64,000 nucleotides of DNA from UBA1096 sp036166355 (GTDB lineage Bacteria; Verrucomicrobiota; Verrucomicrobiia; Limisphaerales; UBA1096). The notes beneath the pieces were generated by a model. It was not told where the DNA came from. It did no database searches and saw nothing but the letters and a program-made list of their open reading frames with translations. Within the stretch, counting starts at the first letter, position 1. Each line of letters starts with the position of its first letter. Positions 26,202 to 34,572 of this stretch are shown here, piece after piece. Where the stretch lies: contig JAYZHR010000025.1 in assembly GCA_036166355.1 (NCBI GenBank), positions 9,920 to 73,919 on the forward strand. Direction: 5' to 3'. Made by a program: the position numbers and the translations under genes.

Positions 26202-27314
26202 ATGAAGTCGTATGGTCGTCTACTTTTGCCCTCATTATATTTGCTGATAGCAATCTCGGGGACATCAGCCAAAAATATAATTAGTGAAATTAGCCCCCCC
26301 AAATCCGGGGCAGTATCGGCGGATCGTGTGAATGTTCGAGCTCGAGCTAGCTTGGTTGGAGAAAGGGTTACTCAGCTTAGAAAAGGGGATGTGGTAAGGG
26401 TTTTAGCTAAGGTGAAGATAGATCCCGCCAAGGAAGGCGAGCCTTCGGAGTGGTTAAAGATTTCCATGCCTTCAGGCGGGCAAACTTGGGTTCACATGGC
26501 CTTCGTAAAGGAAGGCAAGGTGACAGCCACCAAGCTCAATGTCCGAGCTGGTGGCAGCGAAAGATTCAGTGTCGTCGCTCATCTGGCCAAGAACGATGAA
26601 GTGAAGGAAAAACGCACCTCCGGGGATTGGATTGAGATCGAACATCCGGAAGGAGCCCATGCATTTGTCGCAGCCAGCTTTATTGAGATCGGAGAGAAGG
26701 CTGAAACGGTTCAAGAGAAAACGGAACCCAGCGAGCCGACCGAGACAACTTTGGAAAAACTGCCCAATACAGAGACTAAAGAGGAGGAGGTTGCCGCCAC
26801 AGAAACTGCAACGGAACCGACCGAATCAACTAAGTCCACCGAAACTATCGAAACGAAAGAGGAGCCTACGACTGAAGATATGCCGGATATGCCGGAGCCG
26901 GAGATAGTTGTGGTCGAGGAAGGGGCGGACACGAATAAGCAACCGGCTGGTAACCCGGAGGATGCAGAGGAAATCAAACCGAAGCCCGCTCCGGCGATTA
27001 CCAAGAAGGAACTACCTGTGCCCCCGCCACGCATTGTTACCCGCGAGGGCAAAATTAAGCGTCGTTTTTTCCGAAGCCCTCGCGCTCCGAGCCGTTATGA
27101 GTTGTTGGACGAAAAAGGGCGCACACTTAATTATCTGTTCTCTTCAGACGAAAGTCCATTACAGGTGGCGGATGACGAGGAGCCGATCACGTTTGAACGG
27201 CTAATGAACATGCTGCGCAATCGCAAGGTCATCCTGACCGGTGTAGAAGCGGTCGATCCACGTTGGCCCTCTCTGCCGTTGCTCGATGTGCGCACCCTCA
27301 AGACCGTTCCCTGA
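26202..27314 (+). CDS. Secreted protein with two bacterial SH3 domains and an acidic linker
   Basis: A signal peptide (LLLPSLYLLIAISGTSA) precedes two SH3b repeats: VNVRARASLVGERVTQL...WLKI and LNVRAGGSERFSVVAHL...WIEI. SH3b domains often bind peptidoglycan peptides. A Glu/Thr/Pro-rich linker of about 100 residues follows (TETATEPTEST, PEPEIVVVEEGADT). A conserved-looking C-terminal part (RRFFRSPRAPSRYELLDEKG, and LLDVRTLKTVP at the end) has no family I can name. The gene overlaps folD by one base (TGATG). From about 26500 the sequence is noticeably more G+C-rich than its neighbours. Confidence 0.78.
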   Translation: MKSYGRLLLPSLYLLIAISGTSAKNIISEISPPKSGAVSADRVNVRARASLVGERVTQLRKGDVVRVLAKVKIDPAKEGEPSEWLKISMPSGGQTWVHMAFVKEGKVTATKLNVRAGGSERFSVVAHLAKNDEVKEKRTSGDWIEIEHPEGAHAFVAASFIEIGEKAETVQEKTEPSEPTETTLEKLPNTETKEEEVAATETATEPTESTKSTETIETKEEPTTEDMPDMPEPEIVVVEEGADTNKQPAGNPEDAEEIKPKPAPAITKKELPVPPPRIVTREGKIKRRFFRSPRAPSRYELLDEKGRTLNYLFSSDESPLQVADDEEPITFERLMNMLRNRKVILTGVEAVDPRWPSLPLLDVRTLKTVP

Positions 27315-28219
27315 TGTCTTTGGATAATCTTATTGATGGGAGGGCAATTGCTAAGGAGGTCCACACGGAGACTGAATTGCGGGTTTCGGGCTTAAAAGCG
27401 GTTGGCATTGAACCTGGGCTAATTTTTATTCGTGTGGGTGAAGATCCGGCATCTCAAGTTTACGTGGGAATGAAAGAGCGTACTGCGATGAAACTTGGAA
27501 TTCGTTCGCAGACTGTAGTTTTGCCAAATGAGACTCCTGAATCTGAATTGCTTGATTTAGTTAAGCAATTTAATGGTGACGATACTGTTCATGGTATTCT
27601 TGTACAGGCCCCATTACCTTCACATATAGATGAAACAAAAGTATTCTCCACTGTTTCTCCTGAGAAGGATGTTGATGGTTTTAACCCAATAAATGTTGGG
27701 AAGTTAATGTTAGGCGAAAAAGGAGGATTTGTGCCATGCACGCCAGGAGGGGTTCATGAATTGCTGATTCGTTCAGGCGTTATTGTTGAAGGAGCAGAAG
27801 TAGCTATACTTGGGAGAGGCAATATCGTGGGAAAGCCGATGGCTGCAATCCTTTGTCAAAAGGAACCCAATGCGAATGCTACAGCGACAATCTGCCACTC
27901 ACGGACTCTTGATGTGAAGCGTCACTGTAGAAGTGCGGACATTATTGTTGCCGCTATGGGGGTCCCGCAGTTCGTCAAGGCAGACATGGTTAAGCCAGGA
28001 GCGACTGTTATTGATGTTGGAGTAAATCGTATAGAAGATTCTTCTGAGGAAAAAGGTTACCGCCTTATTGGTGATGTTGATTTTGAAGCAGTAAAGAATG
28101 TTGCCGGGAAAATCACACCTAATCCAGGAGGGGTAGGCCCAATGACGATTGCTATGTTAATGCGCAACACTGTCCTTGCTGCGGAACAGCAAAATGGCGA
28201 AGGTAAAATATCAATTTAA
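27314..28219 (+). CDS. folD: Bifunctional methylene-THF dehydrogenase / methenyl-THF cyclohydrolase
   Basis: Interconverts 5,10-methylene- and 10-formyl-tetrahydrofolate using NADP. Signatures present: VGEDPASQVYVGMKERTA, VQAPLPSHID, KDVDGFNPINVGKL, CTPGGVHELL, GRGNIVGKPMAAIL and TPNPGGVGPMT. Length 301 aa from the ATG at 27314, which overlaps the stop of the SH3 gene. The start at 27263 would add 17 residues not found in FolD and lies inside the upstream gene. Confidence 0.95.
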   Translation: MSLDNLIDGRAIAKEVHTETELRVSGLKAVGIEPGLIFIRVGEDPASQVYVGMKERTAMKLGIRSQTVVLPNETPESELLDLVKQFNGDDTVHGILVQAPLPSHIDETKVFSTVSPEKDVDGFNPINVGKLMLGEKGGFVPCTPGGVHELLIRSGVIVEGAEVAILGRGNIVGKPMAAILCQKEPNANATATICHSRTLDVKRHCRSADIIVAAMGVPQFVKADMVKPGATVIDVGVNRIEDSSEEKGYRLIGDVDFEAVKNVAGKITPNPGGVGPMTIAMLMRNTVLAAEQQNGEGKISI

Positions 28220-28685
28220 AATGCAAGCATCTAGAATTCTTCCCGATCTACAATGTTCTGTTCTGTGCGAAGACGTGCGGCAAGAGGTTACGGGTAATTT
28301 TATTGCACTTGGTATAATTGGTGCAATTCGTGTCCCGAAGGTGCCTATTGTGGCTGGAAAATTGTGCGTGTTTACTCGATGGGTTGCAGGGTTTGGCGAG
28401 TTTCACGAAAATATTCAGCTTATTGGCCCTGATCAGGAATCCGTACTTCGCAAATGCGAGACTAAGTTTGTTCTTCGAGACCCGTCACATTGCGCTACTA
28501 ATGTTGCCGTTTTTGCAGGAACCAAGTTTGAAGTTCCTGGCACTTACACGGTTGAAGTCGTTGTAGATGATGTAATGAAATTGCGTTATCCAATTCCGGT
28601 TGTTGTTGTTGATCCCCCTTCTGGAGCTGGCTCACAGGGATCAACTCCAGAGGAGGACCCTGAAGCGCCGAAGGAAAATATATAA
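28194..28685 (+). CDS. Small protein of unknown function (DUF6941-like)
   Basis: No assigned activity. The motif LQCSVLCEDVRQEVTGNF and a C-terminal VEVVVDDVMKLRYPIPV suggest the DUF6941 family (from memory). An all-beta domain is likely. It ends with a Pro/Glu-rich tail (GSTPEEDPEAPKENI). Start is uncertain: the ATG at 28194 has GGAA seven bases upstream and overlaps folD; the ATG at 28221, just after the folD stop, gives a shorter protein starting MQASRILPDL. Cotranscribed with folD. Confidence 0.55.
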   Translation: MAKVKYQFKMQASRILPDLQCSVLCEDVRQEVTGNFIALGIIGAIRVPKVPIVAGKLCVFTRWVAGFGEFHENIQLIGPDQESVLRKCETKFVLRDPSHCATNVAVFAGTKFEVPGTYTVEVVVDDVMKLRYPIPVVVVDPPSGAGSQGSTPEEDPEAPKENI

Positions 28686-28722
28686 TATTTCTATTATAAT
28701 CGTTAGAGGAGTCTCCTAAAAA

Positions 28723-30132
28723 TTAGGCGATAATTTCTTTCACCAATTTTCCGTGGACATCGGTTAAACGATAATCTCGTCCACCATGATTAAAAATTAG
28801 GCGCTCATGATCCAGACCAAGTAAATGGAGGATTGTCGCCTGTAGATCATGTATATGGACTGGGCGTTCTGCTATGTGGAAACCCAGTTCATCGGTAGAA
28901 CCTAAAGTAATGCCTCCTTTTATGCCCCCGCCTGCAAGCCAAAGACTAAAAGCTTGTGGATGATGATCCCTGCCTTTCGACCGATTGAGAGTGGGATTAC
29001 TTTCTACCATAGGGGTTCGGCCAAATTCGCCTCCCCAAATTAAAAGGGTATCATCAAGTAGGCCACGTTGTTTGAGATCTAGAATAAGAGCGGCACTTGC
29101 TTGATCAGTGGTGTTTGCGTTGCTGGTTATATTTCCGGCAACATTAGAGTGAGCGTCCCAGCCAGAGTGATAAATGTTAACACAGCGTACTCCTCGTTCG
29201 ATCATGCGACGGGCAAGCAGGCAGGCTCTCGCGTAGGAAGGTTTATCGGGGTCGGCGCCATAAAGTTTAAGTGTTTCTTTTTTTTCACTCTTTAGATCCA
29301 TTAATTCAGGAGCACTTGCTTGCAGCCGGAAAGCCATTTCATAGCTTTCTATGCGTGTGGTTATTTCAGGATTATTCTCTATTTTAAGTTGTTGCTTATT
29401 GAGCTTGCGAATTAAGTCTAGGGTGTCCTTTTGCAGAATTTTATCTACTCCACTTGGTGAACTAACGTTTAAAATAGGATTACCCGAGTTTCTAAAGCGT
29501 ACTCCGGTATGTTTGCCAGGCATGAATCCCGCAGACCATAGCGCGGAACCTCCACTAATGCCTCCTCCAGTGGAAAGAACCACAAAGGCTGGCAGATTAT
29601 TTGTTTCAGCGCCGAGCCCATAGCTTAGCCAAGAGCCAAGACATGGGCGACCTGGCTGTGCGAAACCAGTGTTAAAAAAAATCTGTCCAGGAGCGTGGTT
29701 GAATTGATCCGTATACATGGATCGGATAATTGCAATATCGTCCACTACTTTTGCTAAATGCGGTAATTTATCGGACAGTTCTGCTCCACATTGCCCGTGG
29801 CGAGCAAAAGGAAATTGAGGCCCTAAAACAGCTGCATTTCGCTGGATAAAAGCGTAGCGCTGATCCCCAATAACTGAAGGTGGCAAAGGTTTTCCTTCAA
29901 GGTTTTTGAGATTTGGTTTGTTATCAAATAATTCTAATTGGCTTGGTGCTCCCGCTTGAAAAAGATGAATCACTCTTTTTGCTTTTGGAGCGAAATGGGT
30001 TCCGGCCTGAGCTTTTTGTAGAGTATTAGTTAATAATCCGGCCAAAGCAATTTTTCCAAGACCATATCCACAATCTTCGAAAAAATGACGGCGAGTTATC
30101 GATTTGGTATCAGTTTCGCGTAATGAATTCAT
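28723..30132 (-). CDS. DUF1501 family protein, Tat-exported (copy 1)
   Basis: DUF1501 proteins are sulfatase-like in fold but lack a known substrate. They are exported and normally sit beside PSD1 genes, as here. N-terminus: TRRHFFEDCGYGLGKIALAGLL, a twin-arginine leader. Family marks: HFAPKAKRVIHLFQAGAPSQ, HGQCGAELSDKLPHLA, FNTGFAQPGRPCLGSWLSYG, GGEFGRTP, GRDHHPQAF and the ending LTDVHGKLVKEIIA. Length 469 aa. It overlaps the upstream PSD1 gene by 23 bp, so both come from one message. Confidence 0.88.
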   Translation of the reverse strand: MNSLRETDTKSITRRHFFEDCGYGLGKIALAGLLTNTLQKAQAGTHFAPKAKRVIHLFQAGAPSQLELFDNKPNLKNLEGKPLPPSVIGDQRYAFIQRNAAVLGPQFPFARHGQCGAELSDKLPHLAKVVDDIAIIRSMYTDQFNHAPGQIFFNTGFAQPGRPCLGSWLSYGLGAETNNLPAFVVLSTGGGISGGSALWSAGFMPGKHTGVRFRNSGNPILNVSSPSGVDKILQKDTLDLIRKLNKQQLKIENNPEITTRIESYEMAFRLQASAPELMDLKSEKKETLKLYGADPDKPSYARACLLARRMIERGVRCVNIYHSGWDAHSNVAGNITSNANTTDQASAALILDLKQRGLLDDTLLIWGGEFGRTPMVESNPTLNRSKGRDHHPQAFSLWLAGGGIKGGITLGSTDELGFHIAERPVHIHDLQATILHLLGLDHERLIFNHGGRDYRLTDVHGKLVKEIIA

Positions 30133-32971
30133 GGGTATTTAGCAATACTCTAGCCAGTGCCGACCAAGTTGCCTGTTTTTCTATTTCTCCTTTGGTAGAG
30201 CCGGTAAATTTTGATGCATCAAGTTCACCAGTCCTAAAGCGAGCATATGTTTTTTCATAAAAATCCAACATGACTTTTTGTTCAAGAGCATTTGGGGGGC
30301 GAGTAAGGCATCGCTGGAAGAGATGGGTTAGGACAGTTGACTTTTCGCCAGATTGATTGACAGCCCAATTTCCCAGTGAGCGGCTAGCTTCCATAAATAA
30401 GCTGTCGTTTAATAGTGTAAGCGCTTGAATCGGGGTATTGGAAATCTCTCTTTTTGCTACGCAGGTCTCATGGCTTGGAGCATCGAAAGTATCGTGCATA
30501 GCGTAAGGCATGGAACGTTTCCGGTATGTGTATAGGCTTCGTCGATACTGGTCAGCGCCTGAGCTGGTTTTCCAGCTTCCGCCACCGTAAATGCCTTCCC
30601 CGATGCTTTTGTTTTGTGGAGGGAAAACACTTTCGCCTCCAATTTTTTGGTGTAGCAGATTGCTTACTTTCAGGGCTGAATCGCGAATTTGTTCAGCGCT
30701 CAATCGATAACTTGATCCCGTATTTTGTCTATAGGTGGCACTCGTAACGATAAGTCTAAGAATTTTTTTCTGTGACCAATCTTGGCGGATAAATTCCATT
30801 GCAAGCCAGTCCAGTAACTTTGGATGTGTTGGGCTATCCCCTGTGTAGCCAAAGTCATCTGTTGTCCCGACAATGCCTTTGCCAAATAATGACGCCCAAA
30901 ATCTATTTACAATTACACGAGAGGTAAGTGGATTCTTTGGATCTACTAGCCAAGAGGCTAAGCCGAGCCTATTACGAGGCATTCCTTCATCTAGCGGAGG
31001 AAGGAATGGTAATATATTCGGTTGTACTATTTCGCGAGGAGAAAGGAATTCACCGCGGTGGTATCGATTTGTTACTCGTGAATGAGCTGCCGGTCTTTCT
31101 TTCATAACAAGTGTTGTTGGAGGCTTGGGTAATTTTTTTTGTAATTTCTCAATAGCCTCGCGAGCTTTGGCAGTATCCTTGGAAGTATTAATGTAATATA
31201 AACGCAGTGTTCTACGGTCTATTGAACTAAGTTCCTTGTATTTTTTGGTTAGAAGATCTTCAATTTCGCTTGGCAATTCTTTTGCCTTAATTGGGGCCTT
31301 TTGATTTGTAACGGATAATCGAAATCGACCGAGACTTGCGGAGTAATGACGGCTAAAATCAAGTTGAAGCTTAATCGATTTAGCAGAGATTGGTTTGGAT
31401 AATTGCCATATAGCCTGACTGTGCTTTCCTTCACGCCCGCTGGCTGACCAGCCAGTCTGTAAGTCTCCGTCTGTTGCTGCCATCGCACTAGGCTTGTTGC
31501 TTCCGATCCATTGTTTGGCATAATTTTCTGAACCAGAAATAAACTTCAACGGTTTACCATCTGCGCTAAGGGTAATTTCACTCAAAAAGAAATCACCTTT
31601 TGGCCCTTCATAATAAGCGCGGCCCGGCCCTCCCTTCGGCAGTCTTTTATCAGGCAAGGCTTCAAGTCGTAATGAAGTGATATTTTTTGGAAGATTGGTA
31701 AATTCAAGGTCATAAGTATCGTGTTTTCTGGTGTCGCCATTAACAAAAATAGATTGATCTTTGAGTAGTTCTAACCAGCCGATGGTTGCCTTCATTTTTG
31801 TGGGGATTATTGTATGCCATGAGACGGCGGAAGCTTTTTGAGCCTTGAGCCAGTTAGCGTACTGTGATTCATCGATTTTCAATCTTGAAAATTTATCTTT
31901 GATTTGTTCTTCGATTGCTTGTTTCTGATTTTTTTGTTCAGGAGAAAATAGCAATAATTCAGGTTCAGTAGTATTATTCATGAATGCCATCATTTCGTAG
32001 TATGAGCGATGAGGCACTGGATCAAACTTGTGCGAATGGCATTGTGCGCATCCAAGTGTAAGGCCAAGCCAAGTTGTGGCAGTGGTGTTTATGCGATCTA
32101 CCATTGCATAAAAGCGGAATTCTAAAGGGTCAATGCCTCCTTCTTCGTTAACCATGGTGTTCCTGTGAAATCCAGTGGCAACCCGTTGGCTTTGTGTAGC
32201 TTTAGGCAACATATCTCCAGCGATCTGCTCTATGGTGAATTGGTTAAATGGCAGATCATTGTTAATAGCGTTGATTACCCAATTACGCCATGGCCAGATT
32301 GAACGCGGTCTATCTTTTTCATAACCGTTAGTATCTGCATATCGTGCTAAATCTAACCAGGATAAAGCCCAATGTTCACCATATTCGGGCCGGTCCAGCA
32401 GCCTGTCCACTAGTCGTTCATAGGCATTAGGCTGTGAGTCTTCCAGAAATTTTCGTATTTCCGATGTTGTGGGAGGGAGGCCAATTAGATCTAGTGAAAG
32501 CCGGCGTATTAATCGGTAACGATTTGCTTCTGAAGCAGGTGATTGTTTGTTTGCTTCAAGGTTTGAGAGGATAAAATAATCGATATCATTTCTAGGCCAA
32601 TCTCGTTGACTTACCTCAGGGAGAGGCGAAGCCTTTGGAGGGATGAAGGCCCAATGTTCAGAGTATTTAGCGCCATTTTGAATCCACTCTTTTAGAATTT
32701 TTCTTTGGGTTTCGGACAAAGGTTTCTTCGCCGAAGGAGGAGGCATTATATCTTCGGATTCTGTAGTATTAATGCGTTTAACCAAATGGGCCAATACATT
32801 TTCTTCCGGCCGGATATCTAGTCGTAAATCCCCCTGCCTTTTTTTTTCGTCTGGTCCGTGGCATTTAAAGCAATGCCCAGCCAGTATTGGTCGTATTTCA
32901 CGTTGAAAGTCTGGTTCGGCAAGGGCCGTAAAATTAATTGCAAGAATTGCGAGAACCCACGGGCGTTTCAT
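30110..32971 (-). CDS. Secreted PSD1 protein: planctomycete cytochrome c + DUF1549 + DUF1553 (copy 1)
   Basis: Planctomycete-type haem protein of unknown role. Signal peptide KRPWVLAILAINFTALA, then the PSCyt1 domain with CFKCH. DUF1549 (RRLSLDLIGLPPTTSEIRKF, CAQCHSHKFDPVPHRSYY) carries a second CxxCH. A beta-rich middle region with a lectin-like part follows, then DUF1553 (TSRVIVNRFWASLFGKGIV, RLSAEQIRDSALKVSNLL, NTPIQALTLLNDSLF). Length 953 aa. The start at 32971 is preferred over 32992 because the signal peptide begins directly there. Paired with the downstream DUF1501 gene. Confidence 0.88.
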   Translation of the reverse strand: MKRPWVLAILAINFTALAEPDFQREIRPILAGHCFKCHGPDEKKRQGDLRLDIRPEENVLAHLVKRINTTESEDIMPPPSAKKPLSETQRKILKEWIQNGAKYSEHWAFIPPKASPLPEVSQRDWPRNDIDYFILSNLEANKQSPASEANRYRLIRRLSLDLIGLPPTTSEIRKFLEDSQPNAYERLVDRLLDRPEYGEHWALSWLDLARYADTNGYEKDRPRSIWPWRNWVINAINNDLPFNQFTIEQIAGDMLPKATQSQRVATGFHRNTMVNEEGGIDPLEFRFYAMVDRINTTATTWLGLTLGCAQCHSHKFDPVPHRSYYEMMAFMNNTTEPELLLFSPEQKNQKQAIEEQIKDKFSRLKIDESQYANWLKAQKASAVSWHTIIPTKMKATIGWLELLKDQSIFVNGDTRKHDTYDLEFTNLPKNITSLRLEALPDKRLPKGGPGRAYYEGPKGDFFLSEITLSADGKPLKFISGSENYAKQWIGSNKPSAMAATDGDLQTGWSASGREGKHSQAIWQLSKPISAKSIKLQLDFSRHYSASLGRFRLSVTNQKAPIKAKELPSEIEDLLTKKYKELSSIDRRTLRLYYINTSKDTAKAREAIEKLQKKLPKPPTTLVMKERPAAHSRVTNRYHRGEFLSPREIVQPNILPFLPPLDEGMPRNRLGLASWLVDPKNPLTSRVIVNRFWASLFGKGIVGTTDDFGYTGDSPTHPKLLDWLAMEFIRQDWSQKKILRLIVTSATYRQNTGSSYRLSAEQIRDSALKVSNLLHQKIGGESVFPPQNKSIGEGIYGGGSWKTSSGADQYRRSLYTYRKRSMPYAMHDTFDAPSHETCVAKREISNTPIQALTLLNDSLFMEASRSLGNWAVNQSGEKSTVLTHLFQRCLTRPPNALEQKVMLDFYEKTYARFRTGELDASKFTGSTKGEIEKQATWSALARVLLNTHEFITRN

Positions 32972-33001
32972 TATTAGACGACCGGGAGCCATTATATTTT
33001 T

Positions 33002-34453
33002 TTATGCGATTATGTCCTTTACAACCTTCCCATGGACATCGGTAAGACGATAATCGCGTCCACTGTAGCGATAGGTAAGTTTTTCGTGATCGAGACCCAT
33101 CTGATTAAGGATGGTCGCATGCAAATCATGAACATGGACTCGATTTTCTATAGCTGAGCAACCGAACACATCCGTTGCCCCGTAGCTGTAGCCTGGTTTT
33201 ACTCCACCCCCAGCCATCCAAACTGTAAATCCATAGTGGTCATGGTCACGTCCATTTTTCCCTTCAGATGTTGGGGCGCGTCCAAATTCACCACCCCACA
33301 CAACGAGTGTTTCGTCGAGCAAGCCTCGAGTTTTTAGATCCTTGAGAAGTGCTGATATACCTTGATCACAGGCTTTTGCTAAACGAGCGTGTCCGCCTTT
33401 GATGTCTCCGTGTCCAGTATCCCAAGCAATATCGTATCCATCGATTGAGTGGGAAAGTTGAACTGTTCGAACGCCTCGCTCTACTAGGCGTCGAGCTATA
33501 AGGCAGCCCTTAGCATATTCGCTATCACCGTATAGGGTTTGGGTTGCCTTGCTTTCTTTCGATATATCAAAAACTTCCGGTACGCTGAACTGCATACGGA
33601 AGGCCATCTCCATCGCTTCTATGCCAGCTTCAATTTGTGCATCTTTTTCACGACGCGCTAGAAACTCTCGGTTCAGTTTAGATAGTAGATCTGCCTGTTT
33701 ACGTTGTTCAGCACGATTTAGGTTTGAATTCTTAAGGTCAGCGATTGCGGCGTCCGGCTTCATGCTATTAATATTTACATAGGATCCGGCATATGCTCCA
33801 GGCAAGAAGGAGTTCCCCCAGTTGGCAAGTTTTCCGCGTGGCTGTGCGCGTGGAGACATGGCGACAAATCCTGGGAGATTGTCGCTGTCACTGCCGAGCC
33901 CGTAGGCCAGCCAAGATCCAAGGCTTGGACGGTTCGGTTGTATATGTCCAACATTCATCATCATAATGGCTCCGGCGTGTTCCGGGATGTCAGTATGCAT
34001 GGAGTGGATAAAACATATGTCATCCACCATTTTTCCTACTTCCGGAAAAATATCACTAACCCATTTTCCGGTTTGACCGTATTGCTTGAATCCGAACGGC
34101 GAAGGCATCAGTCCATTCTTGGTGTTTCTAAGTGTCTTTCGATCAACTAGACTTGGTCGTTTCCCAGCGTGTTCCTTTAGTGCGGGCTTATGGTCGAAGG
34201 TATCCACCTGAGATGGGCCGCCAGGCATGAATAACTGAATGATATGTTTAGCTTTGGGTGCAAAGTGAGGAGCTTTAGGTGCTAGAGGGGAAGGAGCTCC
34301 ATGTAAGGAAGAAGCTAATTGACTTTTGTCTGCGATCAATCCGGCTAAGCCGATAGTACCAAACCCGGCCCCTAGCTGTTTAAGCATCTCGCGGCGAGTC
34401 TTTGGAGCACGCATCATACGGCGAACAGCAAGTTCATGATCTGAAAATTTCAT
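33002..34453 (-). CDS. DUF1501 family protein, Tat-exported (copy 2)
   Basis: Twin-arginine leader KTRREMLKQLGAGFGTIGLA, then HFAPKAKHIIQLFMPGGPSQ, YGQTGKWVSDIFPEVGKMVD, MMMNVGHIQPNRPSLGSWLAY and GGEFGRAPTSEGKNGRDHDH, with the same YRLTDVHGKVVKDIIA ending as the other copies. Length 483 aa. It lies upstream of the PSD1 gene (30 bp gap), whose own partner follows downstream, so this copy is a third DUF1501 without a separate PSD1. Confidence 0.88.
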   Translation of the reverse strand: MKFSDHELAVRRMMRAPKTRREMLKQLGAGFGTIGLAGLIADKSQLASSLHGAPSPLAPKAPHFAPKAKHIIQLFMPGGPSQVDTFDHKPALKEHAGKRPSLVDRKTLRNTKNGLMPSPFGFKQYGQTGKWVSDIFPEVGKMVDDICFIHSMHTDIPEHAGAIMMMNVGHIQPNRPSLGSWLAYGLGSDSDNLPGFVAMSPRAQPRGKLANWGNSFLPGAYAGSYVNINSMKPDAAIADLKNSNLNRAEQRKQADLLSKLNREFLARREKDAQIEAGIEAMEMAFRMQFSVPEVFDISKESKATQTLYGDSEYAKGCLIARRLVERGVRTVQLSHSIDGYDIAWDTGHGDIKGGHARLAKACDQGISALLKDLKTRGLLDETLVVWGGEFGRAPTSEGKNGRDHDHYGFTVWMAGGGVKPGYSYGATDVFGCSAIENRVHVHDLHATILNQMGLDHEKLTYRYSGRDYRLTDVHGKVVKDIIA

Positions 34454-34572
34454 AAAAGTAAAAACTCGGGCGATGATTAGCTAAATTTTGGCGTTGGCAA
34501 ATTTTTTTTGACCAGAAATTGGGGAATAATATCTCTTTTTCAAGAGAATGTCAGAAATAACTATGCCTTAAA

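Noticed and set aside
26711..27052. 113-codon open frame antisense to the SH3 linker
   Set aside because: Ser/Val/Gly repeats are the mirror of the Glu/Thr/Pro-rich linker; no start signal or family.
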